Positions 44,090 to 56,900 of a stretch of DNA of 64,000 bases are shown here, in pieces; within the stretch, counting starts at the first letter, position 1, and every line of letters starts with the position of its first letter. Both the position numbers and the translations under genes were made by a program. This stretch comes from Cladorhizidae sp. MBARI D1340-BT2. Its lineage: Eukaryota; Porifera; Demospongiae; Poecilosclerida; Cladorhizidae. The DNA is taken from the NCBI GenBank assembly GCA_028752905.1, contig JAQNBH010000007.1, forward strand, positions 18,035,233 to 18,099,232, read 5' to 3'. Below the pieces are notes generated by a model that saw nothing but the letters and a program-made list of their open reading frames with translations, searched no databases and was not told where the DNA came from.

Positions 44090-44785
44090 AAGTTTGTTGT
44101 ACAATTTTTATTTTTATTTATATCTATATTATTACAGTTTTACCTACATATGACATACAGCACTGGAAGCAAAACGATGATCTACTTATTTCACCATTAT
44201 ATCTAGTATGCAGTCAAATTTTAATCCAATGGCACATAAATGTCATTTTATACACCACTGGAATATGCAACCGTCCCTTTAATATATACTGCAGGGATGC
44301 TATGGCAACTATGGCGCTATGACTTTTTGCCAAAATTATTTTATAATGCTCTTGGGTTTGATATATTTGAAGACCGCCATTATAGAATTTTACTGACTGT
44401 TGTTTTCATACTTATAAAAAAAAATTATGTGATTAATGAAATTTTGTTAGTACTGTTATGGTATTTGAGGATGAAATATTTGCCACGTTATAGTAAAATC
44501 TTATGTAGAACAGTACGAACTTAAAGTACTGTCTGAAATACTTTATTACATGTGACACTGGCACTTGTACAGGGACTATAGCCATAAAAAAGGCCTTTCC
44601 AAAGTTACTGCCAAGTAATCATTAGGAGAAAGAATGGTGAGGTCTTGGGATTGAGGTATGGTTTGGTTTCAAGGGATAAGTTAGTCCAAAACTAAGGTTT
44701 TAAGCCACATATATATATAGCTCTTTTGCTAGCTCTAGACAGGCTTGCCTGCTATGCTAACGAGGCAATATAGGAAAGCTATGAC
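44090..44785. other. Spacer after METTL13-like gene
   Basis: No gene recognised. An AT-rich ORF at 44240-44524 has no known motif. Confidence 0.4.
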
Positions 44786-44789
44786 TTAA

Positions 44790-45674
44790 GGTAGGCTTTT
44801 ACCATTTCTGGGGTGGTCGACACAAATTGTTTGTTTCTTTCTCAATGCTGGTGAATTTTTATCACGATGCAGTGTATTGAATGTGCTTTCTTTTGATATG
44901 CTCAGATTTTGCATATCTACTACCTAGGTGAAGTTATGGATCCCACCTCAGTATCAGGGGCAAATATTCTAACTCATGGCCACTTAGTCCTAACCACTTC
45001 CCACTTATATAGGAAGTGCTTAGAGTGATCATAGTAGTGCAAAGTGAATGGCTAAAAAGATCATTAGCACAACAACTGATTTTTAAGAGAGGTCAACCTG
45101 ACATGGTATGTATATCCATATGCATATATACCTCCACCATGGTTGGACTTAAACATGTTTTAGCCATTCACTTTATAGAGCAGGGAAAGGACTTTCAAAT
45201 ATATATTAAAATCTTGTATATAGACATTAAAAAATGAGCAAGTTAGAATATTTCCAGATTCGGAAAACAGTGGTTTTCAGGAGAAGCCATGAAAAGTGGG
45301 GTATGAAAAATGTTGCTTTTGGTAAAAATCGAAATGATGACGGTCGCCTGACCGGATGCACAGATCATGTGATGACAGCACAGGGCTGCGTGATAACTAT
45401 GATAATTGGAAGCTTACCGAGAGCTTCATTTAGAGTCCTTTTCCAGACTTCTATCATGAACGGTTAGGGAGATACGCTTACTATGGCAGGAGCACCGTCT
45501 TCAAGATTCTAACGGTATTTTGATAATGTGAAATAGCATGCACAAAAAGGTGAATAACTTCATAATGGAGCATTGAAATGCTCTGAAACTTGAAACATAA
45601 CAAATATATGTATAGAATAGAGCAACAAAAGATTTTTTTTTTTAATCATTAAAAAAAAAAGGTAAAAGCCTACC
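44790..45674. mobile_element. 885-bp inverted-repeat element flanked by TTAA
   Basis: The ends GGTAGGCTTTTACC and GGTAAAAGCCTACC are perfect 14-bp inverted repeats, directly flanked on both sides by TTAA (44786-44789 and 45675-45678). A TTAA duplication is characteristic of piggyBac and Kolobok elements. No transposase is seen, so it is non-autonomous. Confidence 0.85.
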
Positions 45675-45678
45675 TTAA

Positions 45679-46602
45679 GTTTCTGAAGACGTTTTTGTTT
45701 AGATGCTTAAACACCCATGGGTGTGGCTCTTCCATCCCCCCTTTCCTAGTCAGAATTTCTGCGTTTATATATGAAATCCTATCTTAATGATCTTCCACAA
45801 GCCCTTTCTATCTCAGAGATACTATCTCAAGGAAGCTATCCCTTCCACATAATAGGCTAATTGTGCATACATGTCCCCTGAGATGGTGAGTGTGCCTTCC
45901 TTATACCTGTACGAAGAGGACTTGCCAACACCATCCTATAATATTACAGTGGAGGAGGTGCTGCATCATTTGATTTTTAATATCAAAATGTATCTCCCTT
46001 GGCTGCTTGACTAGAAGCCTTCTAAGTTTAGACACAGTTGCAGGTTTAGAGTTTGGGTTCCAGAGTGCTTGGGTTCAGGAGAAATATCACATCTCACCAC
46101 ATGACCAGTGGACTCTCCATGATTTCTATATACAATGTATTTGATTGTGTGGACTATGTTAGGAATCTTTTGCTTAAATGGCAGTCGTGATATATTATTG
46201 CTATGGGGACTCATCTTTCACCCAGTTGGGGAATGTACAATTCTTAGCTGAGTGGATCCAGCAGGTTGACCTTCTTGATCCCATCAAGTTTGCTTTGCAT
46301 CACTTATCCATTATGGAAAGAATCAGAGATGGATTGCCCTGCTTCTAGGTTGATGGATGGATGTCTGCACACCCTGAGGCTCTGTTTGGGACTTCAGTGC
46401 TACAGTACTTGCTATTATTGAAGAAGAAAGTCCCTCTTGTGGATTGAGATTGAACCAAACCAAATCACTTCTACATTCCCTTGCGTCGTCCCTGATATAT
46501 AGGAATGCCCATTCCTTTGGCCTTCTGGAATATATACCCTTCTCACTGTTAAACTGTCTCCCTCAAGCATGTAGAGAAAGTGAAAGTAGTTCTTGCTTAT
46601 CT
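45679..46602. other. No gene seen
   Basis: Unrecognised sequence between the TTAA element and the DDE transposase remnant; short ORFs only. Confidence 0.35.
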
Positions 46603-48174
46603 TCAGTTCCACAAGTGAAGTTCACTTCCTATTCCTGTCCAAAGTGGTGTATGCCCTTTGAATCTGATCTTCGTACCTGATCTTCGTACCTGAGCTTCGT
46701 ACCTGATCTTCGTACCTGATCTACGTACCTGATCTTCGTACCTGATCTTAGTGCTTGCCACTATAGTTGGCCAATTCAATTCAAACATCATATTGCAAGA
46801 GCAAACTTTTGTACTGGGTTTATAAATATTTAGAGTGTCAGCTCTTTTGCAATGCCTCTCTCCACCATGGTTTGTGGTTCCACCTGGTTGTACGTTCTTT
46901 CTATAGGCATTGAGGGCATCTGAAGCAAAAGCTTTGTGGCAACTGCTTTGGTCGAATATCCATAGTAATGTATGCATGGCTGGATTAAACTTCCACTCTG
47001 CAATCTTAGCAGCCTTCTCCACCTGTACCATGAATCTATCACTCGTCCATCCCCTTCCTTTTGTACACCATACTCGAGAAATTCCCTGGCTTCTGCTGGA
47101 AAATCAGGGTCAGACTCTTTAGCCTCGGTAAGTTGTTCCTCAGATAATCCCAGGAACCCACCATATTCATCAACAAAATCACTAACAGTACCTTTGGTCT
47201 TTGGTAGAATCGCAGGCTTATCATCTGTTCCCCACATCCATGTCTGTGCTTCATTTGTGCAGAAGATCGATTCATCATGGAAAATGGTTACCAACTTCTA
47301 GTTATTTCGTTCTGCTGGATGTTCCTGTGCTGCTGGTTGAGGAGCTTTAGTTGGAAGCCGAGGTATCTCATCAGTACAGGGAGGAGGGGCTTGGTGAGTA
47401 TCCTGAAGCATCTTGATCATTGACAAAAACTTGTCCCGGTACTTCACCACGTCTTCATGCTCATGGACATCTATATTTTTCTTGTGACTCATGGGCTTAA
47501 ACCCAAGTTGATGTAGCCATCGTGTGGCTGTTAGTAGAGAAATAGATCATGGGAAGTGTGGCGGAAGATGATGGCTTGGAAGGAGAACTAAGTTGACGTA
47601 CTCACAGAACATTGCAGCAGTCATATTTCGGGCTCCCTTCTTGAAGGCATTCTCGCGTACCCACTATGCTGATCGTTCCCGAAGTTCTTCATCCTGCAAG
47701 CCCATACATCGCTCCCATTTTCCAAGCCGACTCTCTTTAAAACTTCAAGTTGTTGCTGAAAAACTCTTTGTGGTAGCGACAAATTGATCTCACACCACAC
47801 CCTGAAAATATCAGGTTTACACAATAATTATACATCTATATATTAAAAAGTAAATCACACAAACCTGTGATTGCACGTGCAAGCATCCATCTTCCCCATC
47901 TTCTGGCGGTTTAAAACTCTCGAACAAAACTACAGACAGCATCTTTCGTTGGTCTCTTGTGAGAGTAAGCATCCACTCATCGAAAACCTCTTGAGCATTG
48001 CCTTCACCTTCAGCTTCCGAGTTGTACTCCTCCTCCTCTCCAAACTCTTCATCTGGGAATTCCTGAAGCTCTGCTGGTCCAAGCTGCTGCTCTTCATCCG
48101 AAGATCTCTGAAGCTCTGCTGGTCCAAGCTGCTGCCCTTCATCTGAGGATCGCTGAAGCTCTGCTGGTCAAGCT
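46603..48174 (-). pseudogene. DDE-type transposase remnant, 3' part
   Basis: Minus-strand decayed transposase of the DDE superfamily (pogo/IS630-like). Recognisable parts: HEHEDVVKYRDKFL (about 47440), TIFHDESIFCTNEAQTWMWG (first catalytic Asp, about 47280), a SDFVDEYGGFL block and, in another frame, LLWIFDQSSCHKAFASDALN (second Asp, about 46950) followed by NVQPGG. The third acidic residue was not seen. Frame changes occur near 47295 and 47030. A 14-bp tandem repeat (CTGATCTTCGTACC, about six copies, 46664-46748) disrupts the end. Near 48066-48170 a 45-bp coding repeat (SSLDQQSF) continues across the hAT insertion at 50063. Confidence 0.8.
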
Positions 48175-48182
48175 GCTGTGAG

Positions 48183-50054
48183 CACAGGTGTGCACAGCAT
48201 TACTATGTTGGGGGGGAGAAACATAGCTACAATTGCATGGTGCATGCAAAATAACTAGGGATGGTCTGCATTCTGCAAGGTATATAGCTATATCGCCTCC
48301 AGGAAATTTTATATTTTTTATGTCATACAGAAATTAACATCAAGGCCTTTGATTTATATTAAATTTTATATTTTTTGGAATCATAATTGCATTTGTCGAG
48401 GTCCCATGGACGCAAAGGTGTCAGTAATAGAGTTATAATTTAGCTTAGCAGTGATATCATTTTCAACAAAAAGAATCATTAAGTTCTCAACTCTCTCTTG
48501 AGATGTCGTGGATCGAAGCTTATTTTTAACAATGGTGAGTTTACTAAAGCTTCTCTCATAGGATGCTGTGGTCACAGGAAGTTGGTATAGTTCTCCATAC
48601 ACTCTGTGCAGATCAGTCTGATGCAAAACTTGTAATTCATCCAGAACTGTTTTGCAATTTTGAAGGTCTCTCCTAGATTCCTTAAACAGGGAAAACTCTG
48701 TTTCCAGAGCTGATTCATTCATTCCATAGAACTCAGCTAGGTGCTGCAAGTTGCTGTCCTCCTCACCCCGCTTCAGCAATTTTTCAGGCTGGAGGTAGCT
48801 GAGAGAAACTAAGAGGTTCTTTGTTTCTTGTGAGAATCGCCCTTCTATTTTTTCCATCAATACGTCCAGTACCTGATAGTATAATTCTGCTCTGTACTTA
48901 CTTTCAACCGTTTCGTGATGATGCTCGGTATGCCACATATGATCAAGTCGCAGTGAGATTCTCTTCCTCCGTGCAGAGAGCACTGTGGGAATATCAGCAC
49001 CAATTGTGTTAGTAAGAGAAGTATATAGCTGTCCCAAAGAACTCCTGAAACTTGTCTTCAGTTCTCTGTCTCCTTAAAACAGTGAGTGTGGATGAGACTG
49101 CTGCTCCTAAGTCAATCTGCCTAGATTGAAGGTACTGACCAGGAGCTGCTTTAGCACAGTCATGACCAGGAGAAACTCAAAGCTCTGAAATTGGTGCAAT
49201 AAGCCTCTAGCATCAGCTGCAGCCTTTGCCTGTGATGTTTCATCTTTGATAGTTAAAAAAATGACTTGGAAATTTGCCTCGATTGCCTTTATGGCTTCAT
49301 ATCTGCATGTCCACCTAGTTTTGCAAAGCTTTTTGACACACTGTCTGACATCTGGACTTGCAGACAGTGTAGATGACTGCTGCAAGATACTGAATGTATT
49401 GATGGTAACTGACTGAAGTACAGATACTCAAGTGAAATAGATCAACTCAGAAGAACAACTACAGCCTAGAACTAGCTAGCTTTATACTTCAGCAATCTCA
49501 TTATAGAAAAAGTAATCAGAACATTATTAAATACACGAACTTCAAAGACTTCAAAGACAATGATGATTAGACAATGACAATGATTAGTGGGCAACACTAA
49601 TGACAATAAGTGGGAAAGTAGACAGTTCAGCATCTCCAGTTATTGTCTAAAGTTTGTCCCTTTATATAATAATCTGGACTCTAGCTATTATATTTTATTA
49701 TATAATAAAAATAAAATAAAATAAATTAATTTTTTTTAATAACGCGAAATTAAACGCGCGCTGATTTGCGCGGGTCAGGTGTGAAATGGCTCTACTACAC
49801 TATCTCTCCGAGTCTACGACACAAGCACATTCACTAGCTGCCAGCTCAAAGCTACAATTTGCAATAGCAAGCAAGCACTCGACTCAATCTTATTCTCGTG
49901 ATAGTGGTCCATCTCACAAACGGCGTTCAAAATTATTGACTCGGCATCAAATTACGCGTGAATGGTTTGTGGAATGATAGAGCTTAGCTTAGCTTGCTAG
50001 CTGGCTGGTAAAGCTGTGTTGGTTGGGGGGGCCGCCCCCTTAGTACCGCCGGTG
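48183..50054 (-). mobile_element. hAT element (1.87 kb) inserted into the DDE transposase
   Basis: The 8-bp repeat GCTGTGAG flanks it (48175-48182 and 50055-50062), the length expected for hAT. The ends are CACAGGTG on the left and, reversed, CACCGGCG on the right, short imperfect inverted repeats. Host transposase sequence (the LEQQSF/LDQQSF repeat) resumes on both sides. It contains the C-terminal half of a hAT transposase, so it is internally deleted. Confidence 0.8.
48381..49385 (-). pseudogene. hAT transposase, C-terminal half
   Basis: 48381-49037 has the hAT dimerisation motif YQLPVTTASYERSFSKL and LRSTTSQERVENLMIL. 49107-49385 has the upstream CKTRWTCRYEAIKAI block typical of ZMYM1-like hAT transposases. 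The frames are separated by a break near 49040-49105, and the N-terminal zinc-finger and first catalytic regions are absent. Confidence 0.87.
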
Positions 50055-50062
50055 GCTGTGAG

Positions 50063-50319
50063 GATACCAGAAGCTCTGTTGCTCCAAGCTGCTCGAGGTT
50101 CCAAGAAATTCTGCTGTTCCAAGCTGCTCTGCTGCAAAAGCAGCGTCCTCAAATATCTGAGGCGGCTCTGGTAAACTGCCTTCCTGCTCGTCAGCGAACG
50201 TGGAAGCAAATGGAAATCGAACTCGAGCTCTCTTCAAGAATAGCCACAGCTGACGCTATTCTTGAACGCTTGGATCGCATCTTCCGAGTCCTGTCCACCA
50301 TCTTCGACGTTTCTGCCAT
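50063..50319 (-). pseudogene. DDE transposase remnant, 5' part
   Basis: A minus-strand ATG at 50319 begins MAETSKMVDRTRKMRSKRS. This frame stops at 50191, and an overlapping frame (up to 50237) continues with an acidic, Ser/Gln-rich stretch that includes AEFLGTSSSLEQQSF, similar to the SSLDQQSF repeat beyond the hAT insertion. Assignment to the same gene as 46603-48174 rests on this shared repeat, strand and the target duplication. Confidence 0.6.
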
Positions 50320-50510
50320 CTGTCAGACATCCTGCTGGTCCATCAGCGGCTATTTCTCCAACGAAGACAAGAAGAAAACTACTAATAGATGCGTTCGTGT
50401 GAATATTTTATATTTTTCAACATTGACGATCCGTGCGCATGGAAACGATGGAAACGATGCCAGGCTCAGAAAAATACTTCGTTTTCTTCCTGAAATCAAT
50501 TTGAAAATTG

Positions 50511-50570
50511 ACCAATCAGCAATCTCGTTGTCGTGGCAACCAGGCGCAACGCCGCGGTTGCCGTGGAAAC
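50511..50570. promoter_or_regulatory. CCAAT box and two RFX X-box-like motifs
   Basis: ACCAATCAGC at 50511-50520, GTTGTCGTGGCAAC at 50527-50540 and GTTGCCGTGGAAAC at 50557-50570. Both 14-mers fit the RFX X-box (two GTTGCC-like half sites with a 2-bp gap). They lie between the divergent starts at 50319 (minus) and 50646 (plus), so they could be a bidirectional promoter. Function is inferred only. Confidence 0.5.
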
Positions 50571-50645
50571 CGCATGCGCTCATTCATAAGTGCTGATTTT
50601 AAATTTTTGCTCGTTTTTTCAATTTGATTTGCTTCTAGTAAGGAA

Positions 50646-51262
50646 ATGGCTGAAGCTCCTGGAACTCCCTGGTCTGACCAAAAAAATTAAGAACATGGCT
50701 ATGCTCAACAAAGCAAAGCTAGAGAAAAGGGCAGCTGCTGTAGAACCAACTGGTGGTGTCTACTAGTACTCCCAACTCTCTCCTACTTATGTGGATGTTA
50801 TTCTTGAACCTGGAGGAGACTCTCTGCCAGTTGTAAATATAGACCCTGGTGATGAAAATGCTATTGTTCCTGAACCTGAAGATGAAGACTGACATTGCAT
50901 GCTGACACTGATGATCCTGGCATAGGTAGCGAGACCAATACGAGAGTGAATTGGATTATGAGGAGTTTACTGATGAGAAAGCGGAGATCATGGATGAGTT
51001 TGTGGTGGCGCAGACTCTAGATTAATGATGGATGTGGTCAGTTGTGATTGCCACTAGCTTGATCAAGCGGCTAGGAATGCGAGTGAAGGATGCTGCCAGG
51101 GAAGCGGGATCAATCATTGGTTTTAACCCGACTACGGTGCAGCGATACCAATTAGACTTTCTGAAGAACAAGGGTAAACTGTGTGAAATAAAGCAGGGAA
51201 AGTTTACAAATCCCACAGGAGGGTATTCGTGGAGACATAATATACAATTAGTTCAGTTTTAA
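50646..51262 (+). pseudogene. Transposase N-terminal fragment, plus strand
   Basis: Broken frames give an acidic Pro-rich stretch (LSPTYVDVILEPGGDS), then YEEFTDEKAEIMDEFVVAQ. In 51032-51262 there is a helix-turn-helix-like part with LIKRLGMRVKDAAREAG, TTVQRYQLDFLKNKGKL and KQGKFTNPTGGYSW, a pattern seen in N-terminal regions of DDE transposases. It ends at a stop; no catalytic domain follows. Confidence 0.55.
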
Positions 51263-53185
51263 CTCCATCTCTTGTCTTGTCTTAAATTGTAATGTAATTT
51301 GCTGTCGTCATCTAGTGATAAATTTAGTTTGAAATTGCAGTGTACATTATGTCACACTTCATGTTATATCTCAAATTTCATGGAATTCTTTTTGGCCCAA
51401 GTGCATGCTATTATTGTGTCCTTATTGTGTCCAGCTAGGGGGGAAACTGCTGAGGCATATTGGGCTTTTCACACTTATGCAGTTACTCTCTTAATAGTAA
51501 TTAAATTTCATGGGAATGATTCGCACTTTAGAGTGCTATAAACCACAGTACCAAATTGGGGGGGAAACCTATGAGCCATTCTTAAAGTAACAGCATTTTT
51601 TTATTTTCCAAAGCCTTTAAAGCGAAGATTTATTACATACGTGTGGTTAATGGAATGCACATAATGGGCATGGCATTATGTACACCTATCTTCTTGCTCT
51701 TGTTGGCTAAGGTTAATATGATGTAATTGAAAAGTTGTGCCTTAATACACACTAGTACCAGTGGTTGTGTCTATGCAGTCAAGAACTAGAGCATCAGGTG
51801 TGTAATAAGTAAGTTATAATTTACTTAATAATTGGCCAACTAAAGCGGCAAGCTATACCTGTTACATTACGAATGCTATTGCAACTATCCTAACATTTCC
51901 AAAATCACATTTACGGACATAAAACATAAAATGCAATTTCATCTGAAGAAAAAGATCCCAGAAATGACTCTTGTGAATGTCCATGTATGATGAGATGAAA
52001 TGGGACAAATGCCAAGTTTTAAAAGGATGAATAGACCATTGTGGTGTGGTGGGCAGATCATTTTCTTTCCTCTTTTGGTCCCCAATTCCTTCACCATTCT
52101 ATACCTTCACTATTGCAGCTACTAACTGCATTTCAAGTTTCAACTAACCATTCTTGAGTTATGATAGTTTTTAGCCACTCATATCATTGTATACAGCTCA
52201 AGAAACCAAAATATTAGTGGTTACGACTTTGGAGCTCCATAAATTCTGCATACTTAGCTCTGTGACCTTGATATATAGTTCAAAAATCTGTGTGCTCTCT
52301 TTTGATACTTAAAACTGTTACAATAGGTACACCATACCTAAGTTACATGCATTATTCCATGTTCACATGTTTCACTGGCTATATACTGATTCCTGTGCAA
52401 CATTTTTGGAATGAGAGTGAAAATGTATATACCATAACCATGAATGTCACAGAAGTCAAGTACTGCTCTTAAGTAACTCAGAGCACTGCAGCTATCATAA
52501 TCAAAGATAATCATCATTTGCCTCAGACTTTTATCAGTGCTATCATGTCAGAGTTTTATTCTTGTTTGGTTGCCTCTATGTCAATCTTACATGCTGCTGG
52601 GGAAGATGCTAGCCTGGTTAAAAATGTTAACTGCTTTGAAACCCCTTCACCCAAAACTTCAATGTTCGTTTGTCTCCAGTCCCATCAGCATTTTCAATAT
52701 TGCAGGAAGCATTTTCAACTCATTTGTGAGTTTAAATTTGTTACCCTCAGCTGATATCATATGCTTTAAGATTTAACTTTAAATCGACATCATATGCTTT
52801 AAGATTTAAGGTTTTTTGCTCAATGTTTCAACTGAATTCCTTCGGTCGATTGCTTTAAAAACCAAAAACTGATCCATTTTTTATCCATTTTTTAACCAAG
52901 TTATAAGGTTAACATTATTTCAGCAGAGGATAATATAAGCTCTCAATAGGAAACAACACATAATAAAAATAATGTATGCACACATAACACCCACCCTAAG
53001 GTACATAGCTAGTCAACAACAAAGGTGAAATCATGTAAATACAGGTCCTCTTACACAGGAATTAAAATCACATAACCACATAAATGACCATGTCTTGGCA
53101 TGACAGAAAATAATGCTACATAGTGATGACAGCAGAGCTGATGAGGCAAACTAGTAAAAAGTAAAGACTACTACTAGAATAAATT
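51263..53185. other. No gene seen
   Basis: AT-rich spacer. A 20-bp block, ATCATATGCTTTAAGATTTA, is duplicated at about 52754-52810. ATTTCATGG-containing pieces recur near 51376 and 51506. No coding content is recognised. Confidence 0.4.
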
Positions 53186-53947
53186 CTAAAATGAATGTCT
53201 TTTAGTTTCACCACTGACAAAGCACTTACATTGACAAACAGATAATGATAGAATGCAAACCATAAGTACGGATGACAACACAGAGATAACAGCTATACAT
53301 GCTACTATTATAAGTGTATTGCAGTCACCATTTGCTTGTGGATAATATAGTCCACTTGGTGTTAATTGATCGCTTATTCCCCACGATCCAACATTATTTG
53401 ATGTACGTGCACGAACGCAAACAAAAAATTTCTGAATATCCTCTGGATTGTCAATTGTAACTTTGTATTGGAATTCATCAGCATCTGTTTGGTAAGACAT
53501 GAGTTTAGAATCTGTACTGCATGGCTCCTCAAACGACCACTTTACTTCATAACCAATAATAACTGCATTCAGCATACTTGGTGTATGCCATGTGATCACA
53601 AGCTCCTTAGTATCCCAATTAACACTTTGTTGAACATATCGTGGAGCAGAAGGTACACCAGGATCTGTGAAAAACTCGACAAAGTTGCTGTATACGCTGC
53701 TTTTGCTAAATTGTCTGTCTATAACGCGAACAGAAACAGTGTAAACTGAGTTGGGGCAGAGATTACGAAACACATACTTATTTCCAATAATATTTTTTAT
53801 AATTGGATTCACTGTCGGGCAAGAAGAAGTAATGGAAATGCTAAATGAGAATACGTCGTCTCGGGTACTATAGTGATCCCACGTCATCACTGCACCAGTG
53901 CTGCTCCCATTCTGGATTACAATATTAGTTGGTGCTAAAGGAACTAC
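53186..53947 (-). CDS. FN3 membrane protein, last exon (two FN3, TM, short tail)
   Basis: Acceptor TTTTGCAG. Begins VVPLAPTNIVIQ. It has two FN3 units (landmarks VMTWDHYS, and VITWHTPSMLNAVIIGYEVKW with VCVRARTSNNVG), then the transmembrane stretch and the end VSGETKRHSF. It contains about 250 codons in one frame. Confidence 0.9.
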   Translation of the reverse strand, partial: VVPLAPTNIVIQNGSSTGAVMTWDHYSTRDDVFSFSISITSSCPTVNPIIKNIIGNKYVFRNLCPNSVYTVSVRVIDRQFSKSSVYSNFVEFFTDPGVPSAPRYVQQSVNWDTKELVITWHTPSMLNAVIIGYEVKWSFEEPCSTDSKLMSYQTDADEFQYKVTIDNPEDIQKFFVCVRARTSNNVGSWGISDQLTPSGLYYPQANGDCNTLIIVACIAVISVLSSVLMVCILSLSVCQCKCFVSGETKRHSF

Positions 53948-56900
53948 CTGCAAAATTAAAGAATGACATTATTTTAATTCATCGAGTATATAAGGTAAGT
54001 TAACTTACAGAGTAAAATTTACAGTCATGATGAACTAAGCCATTTTGGATGCAAATAGTTATTTGTTCCTTTGTTGTTGCTTTGCAAACTTTTTAAACAC
54101 ACCCCTTTAAAGCTGATGATTTAAGCAGGCTGCTTGAAGCATCAGTCAACAATAATTATAATAAGGTGCTTAACAGCAAGAATGGCATCGCTAATAAACC
54201 TTGGTTGTCATTTTTCGTGCATTTTTTCTGCAATGGCCTTCTAACCTTTAGGAGTTCTGGCAGAGCACATATGGACAGCATAATTCTAGGTCATCACATG
54301 TATAGGTTATTTTGCCTCTATTTCCAGGTAACTTTCATAATTGTTAGGTAAGTTGGAGAAATTATAAACCTCGTGCTCTATGACAACCAAGGTTTATTAG
54401 CTCTATTATCTACACATAGGCTGCATGAAGTGCTTAGTACTAAATTTAAGATAGTCTTACTGAGGTTGAGAAGTTTAGTGTACAAAAGCTGCCGCAGTCA
54501 TACACATTGCAGGCGTATAGCTGAAACACGTACTCTGTGCTACTTTCAGTAGGAATGTCCACAACATTTCCCAATGTTACATTAAAGGTGTACATCCCAT
54601 TCTCAACATCACTTGTGTTTAAATTGCTGAGGCTCCACAATATATCGAGATCAGATGGAACAAATGGAGATGGAAACAGGAATGACACTGTGACATTTAA
54701 GTCCAGGTAAACGTGCAAAAAGCACTGTGGCTGAGGAGGTGGTTGTTCCGTTACTTCTACTGTAACTTCTTCCGCATAAGGACCACATACCATGAAGTTA
54801 TCACAAGATTGCACCACAGCATAACATAGTCCGAAGTTGACATCACTTGTTAAATTTACGGAGATTGAAAAGTTTGAAGAAGGAACATCTACAATGCGAT
54901 TGGGTTGGAAACCACAACTCCATCCGACTTTGAAGTTGGTGATGTTTTGAGTGAGGCATTCCATGTCAGACATATCCCATGACAGTGAAAGACCTTCAGA
55001 GAAGCTGTACATGAAAGCTACATTCTCTGGAGGAGGAGGAAGCCCAGGCAGAGTCATAACAGAAATATTACTACGCATCGCTGAATTTAACATTGCATTT
55101 TCAGGAGTTACTCCTACTATAAATTCAGTACATGATTCCAGATCTGTTAAAAAGATGAAAGTTTGATAAATGCGAACATCAGATCTGTCAGTTACTGAGA
55201 CGGTAAATGCTAGATCAGGAGAATTGTAATTACGTGGATGATTCCAAGTGACTACAAAAGAATTTATCCCTACAAAGCTCGAATCAACTTCCAAATTTTC
55301 TACAACTCCTGGAATTATATCCTTGAATCTTCCACATATGCTTATTGGAAGACCCACCAGTGTACGAGTTTCACAAGTATTGATAGCATTAATCTCAGCA
55401 CAACATATTGTTCTTGGTAGAATTCCATCAGGTATGGAATATGATTTTCCCTGTTGAATAATGTTATCATTGCTGTCCTTCACCACATCGTAGCAAACAT
55501 AATTTATCTGTAATAATAAGGGGGGAAAATAATTTTTTCACTTGTACAAACAACTAGCTACCTATTAGCTACAGATATATTGGTAATAAAAAAAACGTTT
55601 ATCACATTCATAAAGATAAGCTGTTCACATTAACACTTTGGGCATGGTGAGAGTATATACCATATCAAATTTTTCTCTGCCTATTAGTGGTGAGTTTGAG
55701 CATATATATATTATATAAACTAGAGGATACTCCTTAGAGCTAATCATCATTTGTGGTCTTGTTCTGTGGGTATAAAACTAGAAGGATAGCAGCTTCTAAG
55801 ACTCCTGCTACTCTTGTATAGTAGCTATAGCCTTCATATGGAACTCGAGCTCTATGTTGAACTATCTTTGTAGGTAGTGTGGCTAGCCTAAAGTCTAGTA
55901 CAGTTATAAGTTTCATTTGTTCTTGATTTGGTATGGATATCAGTACAAGAGCTACATAGATATTAATCAAAGGGAATTCCCAAGAGTGGAAATACACTGA
56001 ATAGTCTACTAGACAAAAATAGGCCTAGCTAACTAAGATGTTATATATAAACTTCATACCTAGGCTGCATTGAAAGTTATTAGTATATATATATATAGCT
56101 AGTGAATGCAAGATTTTTTCTACACGAGTGTAGCTATATATCATTTCTTTGCATTCCAGGTCACATGGAACCTTAAGCAATGTGGTAATGCCAACCAGCA
56201 CAATGAATGCTCACCCATTACAATAGCTTGCAATAAATAAATGTCAATATCCTCTATCCTCAACCAATGCATCATACATTTGCTGGTGAAAAGTGAAAAG
56301 TTTAAACAGTATTACATTTCTACATTTCTGATGGTAAGAAGAAGTGGCTAGATAGTACAAAAGTAAGAACAGTTACATCAAGAAACTGATATTCGAAAAA
56401 TTCTATATAACAATGATGTAAAGAATACACAAGTATTTTTTTAAGTTATCACATTATGCACAAATGTAACTAACAAACAGAATTGTACAGAACACTTTGT
56501 ATAAAACTTGGTACAAAACTTACATCATAGAGCTCTTGACTGACGTCTCCATTATAGAATTGAGGAGTATTCCATCGAAAAGTTAATGTATTAGAATCAC
56601 TCACTGCTACAGCATTGGTCACAACACTGGGAATACCACAATCAGTTTGTACATTTATTGCTGCTGATTGGCTGCTTTCTCCTATAATTATAAAAATTTA
56701 AAAAAATAAGCTATAGAGTACAAGTTATCTCTCCCAGGTGTTACAAAGCATCATTGTGTGGTATTCATCATAAGGTCATATTAAAATTTTACATATTTGA
56801 TCAGGAGAAATAGTTGCATCTGATGTTAATTTTGTTAAAGGTTGGTTCATAAGCTATTCCTAAAATAGTTAAATTCTAGTCTGGGAGAGGCAAGGTTAGA

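Noticed and set aside
44240..44524. 94-codon hydrophobic ORF after METTL13-like gene
   Set aside because: AT-rich sequence readily gives Leu/Ile/Tyr-rich frames; no family resemblance.
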